Under the pieces are notes generated by a model. It made no database searches. It was given only the letters and a program-made list of their open reading frames with translations, and was not told the origin of the DNA. The translations under genes and the position numbers were made by a program. Shown here in pieces: positions 8,045-16,890 of a stretch of DNA of 64,000 bases. Numbering within the stretch: position 1 is the first letter of the stretch; the number at the start of each line of letters is the position of its first letter. The stretch is from Rhodocyclales bacterium GT-UBC (GTDB lineage: Bacteria; Pseudomonadota; Gammaproteobacteria; Burkholderiales; Rhodocyclaceae), in the NCBI GenBank assembly GCA_003583745.1, contig QXPY01000010.1, forward strand, positions 62,001 through 126,000. The letters are read 5' to 3'.

Positions 8045-8943
8045 GCCAGGCCCTTGTTGCACGCAAAAGCTGGTTCGAGGCGACCGCCCGGGCCCGCCTG
8101 GGCGGCCTGCTCGACGCCGGCAGCCTGCAGGAAATCCTGCCGCCGGGCGAAGCTCAGCCCAGTCCGCATCTGGCGGCGCTCGACCTGCCGGGCGCCTTCG
8201 ACGATGGCGTGGTGATCGGGCGCGCCACCTTGGCTGGCCGGCCGGTGCTGTTTGCCGCCCAGGAAGGCCAGTTCATGGGTGGGGCGGTCGGTGAAATCCA
8301 CGGCGCCAAGATCGTCGGCCTGTTGCGCCGCGCGGTGCAGGAAAAGCCGGCTGCCGTGCTCTTCCTCATCGACTCCGGCGGCGTCCGTCTGCACGAGGCC
8401 AATGCCGGGCTGATCGCCATATCCGAAATCATGCGTGCCGTGCTCGATGCGCGCGCCGCCGGTGTCCCGGTGCTCGCGCTGGTCGGCGGCAGTTGCGGCG
8501 CCTTCGGCGGCATGGGCATCGTTGCCAAGCTGTGCTCGGCCATCCTGATTTCCGAGGAAGGTCGGCTGGCGCTGTCCGGTCCGGAAGTGATCGAGACGGT
8601 GGCCGGTGTCGAGGAATTCGATTCGAAGGATCGGGCGCTGGTCTGGCGCGTCACCGGCGGCAAGCATCGCTACCTGATGGGCGATTGTGCCGGCCTGGTC
8701 GACGATGACATCGCGGCCTTCCGCCTTGCCGCCAGCGAATTCCTGGCCGGCTGGCAGGAAGCCGAACCCAGCCTGGGCGAACTGCGCGCCAGCCAGCGCC
8801 GACTGGAAGACCGGCTGGCGGCCTACGGCGCCTTGCGCGACGGCCTGCAGGTCTGGGCGGCGCTCGGCGTGGCACAACCGGAGAGCGTGCCGATGCTCGA
8901 TCGCGACAGCCTGGTCGCCTTGAAGGAAGGATTGCCGACATGA
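8041..8943 (+). CDS. mdcD: Malonate decarboxylase beta subunit
   Basis: A 300-residue carboxyltransferase-fold protein that, with the gamma subunit, decarboxylates malonyl-S-ACP to acetyl-S-ACP. It shows crotonase/carboxyltransferase hallmarks: LFLIDSGGVRLHEANAGL near residues 105-122 and a glycine-rich oxyanion segment, LVGGSCGAFGGMGI, near residues 147-160. Also present is SGPEVIETVAGVEEFDSKDRALVW (shown here in pieces), typical of MdcD. It overlaps both mdcC and mdcE by 4 nt, which suggests tight stoichiometric translation. Confidence 0.94.
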   Translation: MSQALVARKSWFEATARARLGGLLDAGSLQEILPPGEAQPSPHLAALDLPGAFDDGVVIGRATLAGRPVLFAAQEGQFMGGAVGEIHGAKIVGLLRRAVQEKPAAVLFLIDSGGVRLHEANAGLIAISEIMRAVLDARAAGVPVLALVGGSCGAFGGMGIVAKLCSAILISEEGRLALSGPEVIETVAGVEEFDSKDRALVWRVTGGKHRYLMGDCAGLVDDDIAAFRLAASEFLAGWQEAEPSLGELRASQRRLEDRLAAYGALRDGLQVWAALGVAQPESVPMLDRDSLVALKEGLPT

Positions 8944-9668
8944 AGCTGCAAGAACTATTCGATGCCTTGTTTCCTGCTGGACGCCAGATCACGGTTGCCG
9001 GCCAGGTGCTGACCGGCCAGGCGATGACGCCGCAAGGCCCGGTGGCCGTGCTGGGGACGACCGATGCGGCGGCGATCGACCATCGCATGGCGCTGGCGCT
9101 GGCCGCTTTCGTGCTCGATACGGTGGAACAGCATCCCGGGCGACCGCTGGTTTTCCTGGTCGATACCAGTGGCCAGGCTTTGTCGCGCAGCCAGGAACTG
9201 CTTTGCCTGAACGGTTCGCTGGCGCATCTCGCGCGTTGCATCGATCTGGCCCGCCGCCAGGGGCATCCCTCGCTCAGCCTGGTGACGGCCAATGCGGTCA
9301 GCGGCGGCTTTCTTTCCTTTGGCCTGATGGCCGACCGCGCCTATGCGCTGGCCGATGCCCAGGTCCGGGTGATGGATTTGCGGGCGATGTCGCGGGTGAC
9401 CAAGATCGCCCATGAGCGGTTGGTCGAACTGGCGGCCAGTTCGCCGACCTTTGCGCCGGGGGCGGAAAATTATCGGCGCATGGGCGGGATCGAAGCGATC
9501 TGGCCGGCGCCAAGCGCCGAATTGCTGGCGGCGGCGCTTGAAACGGCGGCGCAGGCGCGGGCAGCCGGCGATCAGCGCATGCAGTCCGGCCTGGCCCGCG
9601 ACGGGCGGCGGCTGGCCGCCAAGGTGGCCGATGCCGTTAGCCCATCGATGCCGTCAGCCCTCGCCTGA
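8940..9668 (+). CDS. mdcE: Malonate decarboxylase gamma subunit
   Basis: A 242-residue MdcE, the second half of the beta/gamma carboxyltransferase pair. It has a DTSGQALSRSQELL segment near residues 72-86 and VTANAVSGGFLSFGLMADRAYAL near residues 113-135, the oxyanion-hole region of this fold. It also has an MDLRAMSRVTKIAHERL segment typical of the family. Its ATG overlaps the mdcD stop. mdcG follows after 2 nt. Confidence 0.93.
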   Translation: MKLQELFDALFPAGRQITVAGQVLTGQAMTPQGPVAVLGTTDAAAIDHRMALALAAFVLDTVEQHPGRPLVFLVDTSGQALSRSQELLCLNGSLAHLARCIDLARRQGHPSLSLVTANAVSGGFLSFGLMADRAYALADAQVRVMDLRAMSRVTKIAHERLVELAASSPTFAPGAENYRRMGGIEAIWPAPSAELLAAALETAAQARAAGDQRMQSGLARDGRRLAAKVADAVSPSMPSALA

Positions 9669-9670
9669 GC

Positions 9671-10339
9671 ATGCGCCGCCACGATTTGGTCTGGCTGCGG
9701 CCGGGGGCTGCTTTCACCACGCCCTGTGCCGAATCCGGCAGTGCGGCGTGGTCGGCGCTGGCCGACTGGCTGGCGGCCGGCCGGCCGCTGGTCGCGGCCC
9801 GCCAGGCGACGCCGGCCGGGCCGCTGTTGCTGGGACTGGGCCTGCCGCTACGGCTAGGCCGGCAGCGCCTGTCGGTTCAGGTCGATGCTGCAGAGGTCGC
9901 CGAGGTTTGCCCGCCGCTGACGGTTGGCGCCTGCCTGGCCCGGGTGCCGGCCGAACAGGCGGCGGTATTGTCGGCGCTGGCCGAGCAGGTCGAGGCATGC
10001 GGGGCACGGCTCGGCATCTATGGTTCGCTGGCCTGGGAGGCGCTGAGTGGCGAGGCATATCGGCATGCCGGCTCGGATATCGACCTGATTTGCGATGTGG
10101 CGGATCGGGCGCAATATGGGGTGGTGATCGAGGCCTTGCGGCTTGCCGCCATCGATTTTCCCGGTCGCCTGGATGGCGAGTTGCGGGTGCCGGATGGCCG
10201 GGCGGTTGCCTGGCAGGAAATTCTCCGTCTTGGGTGTAATCTCGCCAGGCCGGTGCTGGTCAAGGGCGAGCGCGATGTCTGCTTGCAGCCTTGGGAGGCA
10301 GTGCTGGCCGGTCTGCAGCCGTTGCTGCAGGTGGCTTGA
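9671..10339 (+). CDS. mdcG: Malonate decarboxylase holo-ACP synthase (phosphoribosyl-dephospho-CoA transferase)
   Basis: A 222-residue nucleotidyltransferase that attaches the phosphoribosyl-dephospho-CoA group to the serine of MdcC. The catalytic pattern is visible: GIYGSLAWEALSGEAY near residues 115-132 followed by the two-aspartate metal site in GSDIDLI near residue 137-143. The N-terminus MRRHDLVWL and the C-terminal LVKGERDVCLQPW fit MdcG. It lies in the operon directly after the catalytic subunits. Confidence 0.9.
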   Translation: MRRHDLVWLRPGAAFTTPCAESGSAAWSALADWLAAGRPLVAARQATPAGPLLLGLGLPLRLGRQRLSVQVDAAEVAEVCPPLTVGACLARVPAEQAAVLSALAEQVEACGARLGIYGSLAWEALSGEAYRHAGSDIDLICDVADRAQYGVVIEALRLAAIDFPGRLDGELRVPDGRAVAWQEILRLGCNLARPVLVKGERDVCLQPWEAVLAGLQPLLQVA

Positions 10340-10351
10340 CGGAGAAAATAC

Positions 10352-11491
10352 ATGAAAATGATTGCAGGCTGGATGCTGTGCCTCATGCTCGCCGCGCCGA
10401 CGGCCGGTGCTGTTGCGGCGACGGGTGACAAGGGCAAGGCCGGGGGCGAGAAGGTGTTGATCGGACAGGTGGCGGGCTTGACCGGCGCGGTGGCTGGTTC
10501 GGTCAAGGAGCAGGTGAGCGGCGCCCAGGTGTATTTCAAAGCAGTCAATGACAAGGGCGGTATTGCCGGCCGGCAAATCGAGTTGCGCGTCGAGGACGAT
10601 GGTTTCGACCCCAAGCGGACGCCAGATGCGGCGCGCAAGCTGATCGCTCAAGGTGTCACGGCCTTGTTCATGGTGCGCGGCACGGGCAATACCGAAAGCA
10701 TCCTGCCCTTGCTCGATAAGGAAGGGGTACCGCTGGTAGCGCCGGCTACCGGGGCGGCCAGCCTGCATCAACCGGTTAGACGCTGGGTTTTCAATGTCCG
10801 CGCTCCCTATCAGATGGAGGTGGCGGCTGCTGTTCGCCACTTGACGACGCTACATGTCAATCGTTTGGCGATGTTCCACGTTGATGATGCTTTCGGTAGC
10901 GATGCCCTGGAGGGTTTTAACAAAGGGCTGGCCCAGTATGGTCAGAAAGCGGCCCTCGTGCAGTCCTACAAGCGACCGGCTGGCGATATATCGAAGGCGG
11001 TGAAGGCCTTTGTTCAGGCGGCGCCGGGCGCGGTGATCGTGGTTGGTTCGGCCAGCGAGACAGCCAATTTCATCCGGCAATTTCGCGCCGCCGGTGGTGC
11101 CGCCCAGTTGATTACTTTGTCGAATAATGCGGCCCAGTCTTTTTACGATGATCTTGGCAAGGCCGGCAGCGGCGTGATCATTACGCAGGTGGTGCCTGAC
11201 TCCGGGCGGGTGAACATGAATCTTGCACAGGAATACCGGAAGCTGGCCAAGGAGCAGGGGCAAGCGCATAGCGATGCCGGGATGGAGGGTTTCATGGCTG
11301 CCAAGGTCCTGGTCGAAGGCTTGCGCCGGGCCGGGAACGATGTCAGCCGGGACAAACTGCGTTCGGCGCTGGAGTCGATCCGCGATTTCGATATTGGCGG
11401 CATCGCGATCAGCTATGGGCCAAATGACCATACGGGTTCGCAATTCGTCGAAACCTCGATCATTTCTTCGACGGGTCGCCTTTTGCGATGA
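10352..11491 (+). CDS. ABC-type periplasmic binding protein, branched-chain amino acid type (LivK-like), inside the mdc operon
   Basis: A 379-residue Peripla_BP_6 family protein with a signal peptide (MKMIAGWMLCLMLAAPTAGA, cleavage after about residue 22). It has two Rossmann-like lobes; recognisable blocks are IGQVAGLTGAVAGSVKEQVSG, YFKAVNDKGGIAGRQIEL and DDGFDPKRTPDAA. No ABC permease or ATPase gene is nearby. It is locked into the malonate operon: 12 nt after mdcG, with a good GGAG site, and its stop overlaps the mdcB start (ATGA). It could be an orphan uptake component, a chemoreceptor partner, or a malonate/organic-acid sensor. The ligand is unknown. Confidence 0.88.
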   Translation: MKMIAGWMLCLMLAAPTAGAVAATGDKGKAGGEKVLIGQVAGLTGAVAGSVKEQVSGAQVYFKAVNDKGGIAGRQIELRVEDDGFDPKRTPDAARKLIAQGVTALFMVRGTGNTESILPLLDKEGVPLVAPATGAASLHQPVRRWVFNVRAPYQMEVAAAVRHLTTLHVNRLAMFHVDDAFGSDALEGFNKGLAQYGQKAALVQSYKRPAGDISKAVKAFVQAAPGAVIVVGSASETANFIRQFRAAGGAAQLITLSNNAAQSFYDDLGKAGSGVIITQVVPDSGRVNMNLAQEYRKLAKEQGQAHSDAGMEGFMAAKVLVEGLRRAGNDVSRDKLRSALESIRDFDIGGIAISYGPNDHTGSQFVETSIISSTGRLLR

Positions 11492-12408
11492 ATCTGTCCG
11501 GCATCCCCCCTCTTCCGGCTGGCTGCGATACCGAGCCGGACAACATCGTTCGGGGAGTGATGCCGGCTGATGCCCGCATTGGCCGTCTCGCCATCCGCAG
11601 CTTGTACCGCGAAGTGGCGCTGGCGCCGAAGCCGGGCCTGGTGACGCCGTTTGCCAACGGCAGCCATGGCGACATGGATTTCGCCACCTTCCTGCGCAGT
11701 CTGGCGGCGCTGCGCGACTATTTCCCCGCCATCACCCGCTGCGGTCGACAGCAACCCGCCTTCGTCGCCCTGCAGCAGCTCGGTATCAGTGCCGAAGCAG
11801 CCATGCTGGCGGCGACCGGCGGCATCAACACGCATCGCGGCGCGATCTTCAATCTCGGACTGCTCTGTGCGGCACTGGGCAGCTTGTCAGCCGAGGGGGG
11901 GCCTATCACGGCCGAAGCGCTTTGTCGTCGGGTCGAAAAACAGTGGGGGGCGGACATTCTGGCCTCGGCCGCCCACCTGCCGGCTGGGGCGGCGGCCAGC
12001 CACGGGCTGCTGGTGGCCCGGCGCTATGGCAGTGGCGGTGCCCGGGTCGAGGCTGCGACCGGCTTCCCGGCGGCACGCGAAGTCGGCTTGCCGGCCTATC
12101 GTGCGGCGCTGGCCAGTACCGGCGACAGCGAGCGGGCGGCGGTGCAGGCCTTGTTCGCCCTGATCGCCGAACTGGACGATACCAATCTGCTCTGGCGTGG
12201 CGGGCCGGCCGGCCTGGCCTGCGGTCGCCGGCTGGCGGCCGGCTTTCTCGCTGCCGGCGGCGTGCAGGCCGATGACTGGGAGGCTAGAGCCGCTGCGGTC
12301 GATCGCGAGTTTGTCGCGCGTCATCTCAGCCCGGGAGGCAGTGCCGACCTGCTCGGGGTCACCCTCTTTCTGGCCGAATTCGACGCGGCCGAGCCGCTAT
12401 GCGCCTAG
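11488..12408 (+). CDS. mdcB: Triphosphoribosyl-dephospho-CoA synthase MdcB
   Basis: A 306-residue CitG/MdcB family protein (PF01874). It makes 2'-(5''-triphosphoribosyl)-3'-dephospho-CoA, the precursor of the MdcC prosthetic group, from ATP and dephospho-CoA. The family signature KPGLVTPFANGSHGDMDF lies near residues 50-67, and GGINTHRGAIFNLGLLCAA near residues 111-130. DTNLLWRGGPAGL follows near residue 231. The start overlaps the stop of the preceding binding-protein gene. Its stop lies within the first codons of mdcH. Confidence 0.93.
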   Translation: MNLSGIPPLPAGCDTEPDNIVRGVMPADARIGRLAIRSLYREVALAPKPGLVTPFANGSHGDMDFATFLRSLAALRDYFPAITRCGRQQPAFVALQQLGISAEAAMLAATGGINTHRGAIFNLGLLCAALGSLSAEGGPITAEALCRRVEKQWGADILASAAHLPAGAAASHGLLVARRYGSGGARVEAATGFPAAREVGLPAYRAALASTGDSERAAVQALFALIAELDDTNLLWRGGPAGLACGRRLAAGFLAAGGVQADDWEARAAAVDREFVARHLSPGGSADLLGVTLFLAEFDAAEPLCA

Positions 12409-13313
12409 CCCTGTTGTTCAGCGGCCAGGGCGGACAAGGGCTGCTGCACTGGCAACAGCTTGCCGCCGCCGTCGACGGGCCGCTGGGCGACGGATTGCGC
12501 CAGGCCTTGCCGGGCATTGCCGATGCCGCGACCGTGGTTGGCCCGGAAGGACTGGCCCGCAACCGGATTGCCCAGCCCTTGATTTTTGCCGGCCAGATGC
12601 TGTGGTGGGAGGCCTTGCGCAGTCGCTTGCCGCGTCCGATCTGCGCCGCCGGCTATTCGTTGGGCGAAGTCGCTGCCTGTGCCGCGGCCGGTGCCTTCGG
12701 TGCAGACGAGGGCTTGGCGTTGGCCGTTGAACGGGCGCAGCTGATGGATCATGCGGCGCCTGGCGAGTTTTGCATGCTGGCCGTCCTCGGCCTCGATGAA
12801 TCCTTGGTGGCGGAACTGGCGGCGGCGGAAGGCTTGGCGATTGCCATCCGCAATGCCCCTCGGCATCTGGTGGTCGCCGGCCGGCGTACTGGCATCCTTG
12901 CCGTGGCTGGCCGTTTCGCTGCGGCCGGGGCGAGTCGCCTGGTGCATCTGGCGGTCCAGACGCCGTCTCATACGCCCTTGCTGGCCGAAGCGGCGGCCCG
13001 CTTTGGTCAGCGCCTGGCGATCCTGCCCGAGCGCCGTTTGGCCTTCCCGGTGTTGAGTGCGATCGACGCGACACCGGCCCGTCAGGCGAGTGCCGCCTGC
13101 GCCGCCTTGGCCCGGCAGATTTGTACGCCGCTCGACTGGGCAGCCTGTTTGCAGGCGGTGCTGGAAATGCAGCCCGATGCGGTGCTGGAGATCGGTCCGG
13201 GCAATGCGCTGGTCCGCTTGTTCGGCGAACTGGCGCCGGCGATCCCGGCGCGAGCCGTGGACGATTTCCGCAGTGCCGATGGCGTAGTCGCCTGGCTGGC
13301 GGGCTGCGCCTGA
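12399..13313 (+). CDS. mdcH: Malonyl-CoA:ACP transacylase of malonate decarboxylase
   Basis: A 304-residue FabD-like acyltransferase that primes the decarboxylase ACP with malonyl. The nucleophile elbow GYSLGEVAA lies near residues 85-93 (GxSxG). LLFSGQGGQG at the N-terminus is the family's opening motif, and a catalytic His is expected in VQTPSHTPLL near residue 190. It overlaps mdcB by 10 nt and is the last gene of the operon. The convergent crotonase gene ends 16 nt downstream. Confidence 0.92.
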   Translation: MRLALLFSGQGGQGLLHWQQLAAAVDGPLGDGLRQALPGIADAATVVGPEGLARNRIAQPLIFAGQMLWWEALRSRLPRPICAAGYSLGEVAACAAAGAFGADEGLALAVERAQLMDHAAPGEFCMLAVLGLDESLVAELAAAEGLAIAIRNAPRHLVVAGRRTGILAVAGRFAAAGASRLVHLAVQTPSHTPLLAEAAARFGQRLAILPERRLAFPVLSAIDATPARQASAACAALARQICTPLDWAACLQAVLEMQPDAVLEIGPGNALVRLFGELAPAIPARAVDDFRSADGVVAWLAGCA

Positions 13314-13328
13314 TCGTCCCGCTTTAGC

Positions 13329-14105
13329 TTAGCGGGCCTTGAAGACCGGCTTGCGCTTTTCGAGGAAGGCGGCCAGGCCTTCCCGGTAATCCTCTGTTTC
13401 AAGGAAGGCGAAGGAAGCCGCCTTCTCGTCATCGCTTAGCGGCCGGCCATCCTGCAGGCGACGGATCCATTGCTTGTGCCAGCCGGCCACCAGCGGCGCG
13501 CCGGCGGCGATGCGGCGGGCCGTGGCGTAGGCTTCGTCATCGACCTGCGCTGCCGGCACGACGCGCGTCACCAGGCCTTTGGCGTAGGCTTCGGCGGCAC
13601 TCAGGATGCGGCCTTCGAGCAGGATTTCCTTGATCACGGCGGCACCGGCCAGCTTGAGCAGGCCTTCCATCTCGCCTGGGTACATCGAGAAACCGAGCTT
13701 GTTGATCGGGGCGCCGAAACGCGACTGCTCGCTGGCGATGCGCAGGTCGCAGACGCCGGCGATCTCCAGGCCACCACCGATACAGGCGCCCTGGATCAGT
13801 GCCACGGTCGGGTGCGGGCAATCGGCGATGGCATTGAGCGCGGCGGCCACCTGGCCGTGGTAGTGCAGGGCTTGCGCCAGCGTGGCGCGGCCGGTGACGA
13901 ACTCCTCAAGGTCGCCGCCGGCGGCGAAGGCATCCTGCCCGGCACCGCGGATGACGATGCAACGGATGGCCTGATCGGCTGACAGCTTGGCCATGTGTGC
14001 GGCCAGTTGTTGCCACATGGCGAGGTCGATGGCGTTGAGTTTGTCCGGGTTGTTGAGGGTCAGGGTGGCGATATCGCCGGCGGTGGAAAGATCAACCGTA
14101 GCCAT
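13329..14105 (-). CDS. Enoyl-CoA hydratase/isomerase (crotonase) family protein
   Basis: A 258-residue crotonase-fold protein. It has the oxyanion-hole segments AGGDLEEF near residue 62-70 and GACIGGGLEIAGVCDLRIA near residues 98-117, and it ends with a basic KPVFKAR tail. At the usual catalytic positions there is FSMYPGEMEGL, so one Glu is present, but whether it is a hydratase, isomerase or thioesterase-like enzyme cannot be told. I chose the ATG at 14105 over a TTG at 14123 because a GGAT-type site precedes it. It converges on the malonate operon with a 15-nt gap, so it is separately transcribed. Confidence 0.85.
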   Translation of the reverse strand: MATVDLSTAGDIATLTLNNPDKLNAIDLAMWQQLAAHMAKLSADQAIRCIVIRGAGQDAFAAGGDLEEFVTGRATLAQALHYHGQVAAALNAIADCPHPTVALIQGACIGGGLEIAGVCDLRIASEQSRFGAPINKLGFSMYPGEMEGLLKLAGAAVIKEILLEGRILSAAEAYAKGLVTRVVPAAQVDDEAYATARRIAAGAPLVAGWHKQWIRRLQDGRPLSDDEKAASFAFLETEDYREGLAAFLEKRKPVFKAR

Positions 14106-14178
14106 CGAAATATCCGTGTGCAAAAAGCGCGATTATAGGTTACGCATAATTCACTCATCGTGAAACTCTTATATAAGA

Positions 14179-14184
14179 TATAAT
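14179..14184 (+). promoter_or_regulatory. Candidate -10 box upstream of the DUF485/actP pair
   Basis: A perfect TATAAT in an AT-rich stretch lies 46 nt upstream of the DUF485 start codon. No good -35 is visible at the right distance, which would fit an activator-dependent promoter. Confidence 0.35.
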
Positions 14185-14230
14185 ATTGCCGCCAAGTAAT
14201 TGGTAATTATTAATTAGGGAGGATCTAGCC

Positions 14231-14551
14231 ATGAGCAGCGCAATGTATGAGCGAATGCGGGCCAACCCGAAGTTCGAGCAACTCGTCGCCCGTCGGGGAC
14301 GTTTCGCCTGGACGTTGGCTTTTATTGTTTTGGCCATGTTTTACGGTTTCGTGATGGTGGTTGCCTTCAATCCGGCGTCCCTCGGGCAACCGGTGAGTGA
14401 AGGTTCGATGTGGACAGTGGGGGTCCTCGTCGAAATGTTCATGTTCATCTTTTTCTGGGTGTTGACCGCGGTTTATGTGAAGCGGGCCAATACCGAGTTC
14501 GATGCCTTGACGCAGGAAATCGTCAAGGAAGCCTGGAAGGGGAACAAATAA
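14231..14551 (+). CDS. DUF485 family inner-membrane protein (YjcH-like), ActP partner
   Basis: A 106-residue protein with two hydrophobic segments, at about residues 32-55 and 68-92. It has the DUF485 pattern: a polar N-terminus with [16 protein letters not shown], the FMVVAFNP loop, and a C-terminal [20 protein letters not shown] helix. This small protein is almost always encoded next to actP and is thought to support the symporter. A GGGAGGATC site lies upstream. Its TAA overlaps the actP ATG (TAATG at 14549-14553), so the two are co-translated. Confidence 0.9.
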   Translation: MSSAMYERMRANPKFEQLVARRGRFAWTLAFIVLAMFYGFVMVVAFNPASLGQPVSEGSMWTVGVLVEMFMFIFFWVLTAVYVKRANTEFDALTQEIVKEAWKGNK

Positions 14552-16224
14552 TGCGCCACCTGACTCAATTCGGCACTGCTCTCGGCCTCTTCGCCGTTGC
14601 CGCCCTGGCCTACGCCGGCGGCCCGCTCGAAGGCGTCACCGAAAAACAGGCCACCAACTGGCACGCCATCATCATGTTCTGCATCTTCGTCACGATGACG
14701 ATGGGCATTACGTACTGGGCCGCCAGCCGGACCAAGTCGACCGCCGATTTCTATACCGCGGGGGGCGGTATTACCGGCTTCCAGAATGGCCTGGCGATTG
14801 CCGGCGACTACATGTCCGCCGCCACGCTGCTCGGCCTGACCGCCATGGTCTATGGCCAGGGTTACGACGGCTACATCTACATGCTGGCCTTCTTCGCCGG
14901 CTGGCCGGTGATCCTGTTCCTGATGGCCGAACGCCTGCGCAATCTGGGCAAGTTCACCTTCTCCGACATTACCGCCTACCGTCTCGACCAGGGCAAAGTG
15001 CGCACCATGGCGGCGATTTCCTCGCTGACCGTGGTCTGCTTCTACCTGATCGCCCAGATGGTCGGTGCCGGCCAGTTGATCAAGCTGCTCTTCGGTCTGG
15101 AGTACAACGTCGCGATCTTCGCCGTCGGTATCCTGATGATGGTCTATGTGACCTTCGGCGGCATGGTCGCCACGACCTGGGTGCAGATCATCAAGGCCTG
15201 CATGCTGCTGGCAGGTGGCACGCTGGTCATGTTCCTGGCTTTCGGGCAATTCGGCTTCTCCTTCCAGACCTTGCTGGAAAAAGCCACTGCCGTGCATAAG
15301 CTGGGCGCCAAGCTGATGTTCCCGGGCAGCCTGCTGGCCGATCCGGTGACCGCCATCTCGCTCGGTCTCGGTCTGATGTTCGGCACCGCCGGCCTGCCGC
15401 ACATCCTGATGCGCTTCTTCACCGTGACCGATGCCAAGGAAGCCCGCAAGTCGGTGCTCTACGCTTCCGGTTTCGTTGCTTACTTCTTCAACGTCATCTT
15501 CATCATGGGCCTCGCCGGCATCCTGATCGTCGGTCAGAACCCCGAGTTCTTCGAAGGTGGTACGGTCGGCGGCAAGCTGATCGGCGGCGGCAACATGGTT
15601 GCGATGCACCTGGCCAAGGCGGTAGGCGGCAACATGCTGCTCGGCTTCCTGGCTGCGGTTGCCTTCGCCACCATCCTGGCGGTGGTTTCCGGCCTGGCTC
15701 TGGCCGGCGCTTCGGCCATCTCGCATGACCTGTACGCCCGCGTCATCATGAAGGGGCAGGCTTCGGAAGCGAAGGAAATCCGCGTTTCCAAGATCGCTAC
15801 CATCTGTCTCGGTGCCGTTGCCATCGTGCTCGGCATCCTGTTCGAGAAGCAGAACATCGCCTTCATGGTCGGCCTGGCCTTCGGTGTGGCGGCTGCCGCC
15901 AACTTCCCGGTGCTGATCCTGTCCATGTACTGGAAGGGCCTGACTACCCGTGGCGCCTTGTTCGGCGGCTACGGTGGCCTGATCTCGGCCGTGCTGTTCG
16001 TCGTTTTCTCGAAGTCGGTGTGGGTTGACGTGCTGCATAACGCCGCACCGCTCTTCCCCTACACCCAGCCTGCACTGTTTGCGATGCCGGTGGCTTTCCT
16101 GCTCGCCTTCATCGTTTCGAAGACCGATACCAGCGTTCGCGCCGGCAAGGAAATCGAAGCTTTCGAAGACCAGTACGTGCGGGCTCAGACCGGTTTCGGT
16201 GCCGAGGCGGCAAGCAACCACTGA
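14551..16224 (+). CDS. actP: Cation/acetate symporter ActP
   Basis: A 557-residue sodium:solute symporter (SSF family) that imports acetate and other short monocarboxylates. It starts with a signal-like hydrophobic segment, followed by about 13 membrane segments. The core [18 protein letters not shown] and [13 protein letters not shown] near residues 65-95 are typical of ActP. So is [12 protein letters not shown] near residue 135. The start at 14551 overlaps the DUF485 stop. A terminator follows at 16246. Acetate is also a product of malonate decarboxylation, so the neighbouring clusters may serve one carbon-source programme. Confidence 0.92.
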   Translation: MRHLTQFGTALGLFAVAALAYAGGPLEGVTEKQATNWHAIIMFCIFVTMTMGITYWAASRTKSTADFYTAGGGITGFQNGLAIAGDYMSAATLLGLTAMVYGQGYDGYIYMLAFFAGWPVILFLMAERLRNLGKFTFSDITAYRLDQGKVRTMAAISSLTVVCFYLIAQMVGAGQLIKLLFGLEYNVAIFAVGILMMVYVTFGGMVATTWVQIIKACMLLAGGTLVMFLAFGQFGFSFQTLLEKATAVHKLGAKLMFPGSLLADPVTAISLGLGLMFGTAGLPHILMRFFTVTDAKEARKSVLYASGFVAYFFNVIFIMGLAGILIVGQNPEFFEGGTVGGKLIGGGNMVAMHLAKAVGGNMLLGFLAAVAFATILAVVSGLALAGASAISHDLYARVIMKGQASEAKEIRVSKIATICLGAVAIVLGILFEKQNIAFMVGLAFGVAAAANFPVLILSMYWKGLTTRGALFGGYGGLISAVLFVVFSKSVWVDVLHNAAPLFPYTQPALFAMPVAFLLAFIVSKTDTSVRAGKEIEAFEDQYVRAQTGFGAEAASNH

Positions 16225-16245
16225 CCGACAGCTTTCAGCTTTGCT

Positions 16246-16283
16246 TAAAACCCCGATGGCATGGGCCTTCGGGGTTTTTTTAT
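16246..16283 (+). terminator. Intrinsic terminator after actP
   Basis: AACCCCGA and TCGGGGTT form an 8-bp stem with a 12-nt loop, followed by a run of seven T. It ends the DUF485-actP transcript. Confidence 0.85.
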
Positions 16284-16371
16284 TTGAATCTGGATCATGG
16301 CAATTCGAGGTGGGCTTGGTGTAAATTCCCGCCTTGGCCTAAACGGTCTGTTTCGTCTTCAGGGAGGCAGA

Positions 16372-16890
16372 GTGAAACGGGGAATTCAACCGACGTCCGT
16401 CGAGCGCTTCATGCGAGAAGACGATTTCATCGTCTCGAAAACCAGCGCCAAGGGCATCATTACCTACGGAAACCCGATTTTCATCGAGTTTTCAGGCTAT
16501 TCCGAAGATGAGTTGCTTGGCTCCCAGCACAATATCGTGCGCCATCCGGATATGCCGCGCGCCGCCTTCAAGCTGGTCTGGGAGACGATCGAGGCCGGCA
16601 AGGAGTTCTTCGGCTATGTGAAAAACATGGCCAAGGATGGCAGTTTCTACTGGGTTTTTACGCATATCACCCCGGATTTCGATTCGCGGCGCAATATTGT
16701 CGGCTACACCTCGGTGCGCCGTTGCCCGAAGCGTGAGGCCGTGGGCAAGATCGAGCCGGTGTATCGCCAGATGCTTGCGGCCGAGCGTGCGGCCGGACCG
16801 CGTGATGCCATCGCGGCCGGAACCAAGGTGCTGGTTGATCTGCTGCAGCAGACAGGAATGAGTTATGAAGAGCTCGTCTTTTCCCTATAA
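16372..16890 (+). CDS. PAS-domain protein, Aer-like sensor half
   Basis: A 172-residue protein consisting of one PAS domain of the Aer type. It begins with the Aer-like motif [20 protein letters not shown] and continues with [21 protein letters not shown] and [14 protein letters not shown], the pattern seen in FAD-binding aerotaxis PAS domains. PAS segments end near residue 125 and a short helix follows. I chose the GTG at 16372, which has AGGGAGG 5-11 nt upstream. It has no membrane segment or signalling domain. Its stop overlaps the chemoreceptor gene downstream, so the two probably work as a split aerotaxis receptor. FAD binding is inferred. Confidence 0.85.
   Translation: MKRGIQPTSVERFMREDDFIVSKTSAKGIITYGNPIFIEFSGYSEDELLGSQHNIVRHPDMPRAAFKLVWETIEAGKEFFGYVKNMAKDGSFYWVFTHITPDFDSRRNIVGYTSVRRCPKREAVGKIEPVYRQMLAAERAAGPRDAIAAGTKVLVDLLQQTGMSYEELVFSL

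Noticed and set aside
13318..13336. Hairpin CCCGCT...AGCGGG between mdcH and the crotonase gene
   Set aside because: It is short, overlaps the crotonase stop, and lacks a T-tract, so I do not call it a terminator.
14473..16221. Long minus-strand open frame opposite actP (about 580 codons)
   Set aside because: Its composition is His/Gln/Arg-rich with no domain, it is entirely antisense to a clear symporter, and long antisense frames are common in GC-rich DNA.
16319..16345. FliA-type flagellar promoter upstream of the PAS gene
   Set aside because: TAAA and GCC elements are present but are separated by 11 nt, not the 15 needed, and the -10 is poor.
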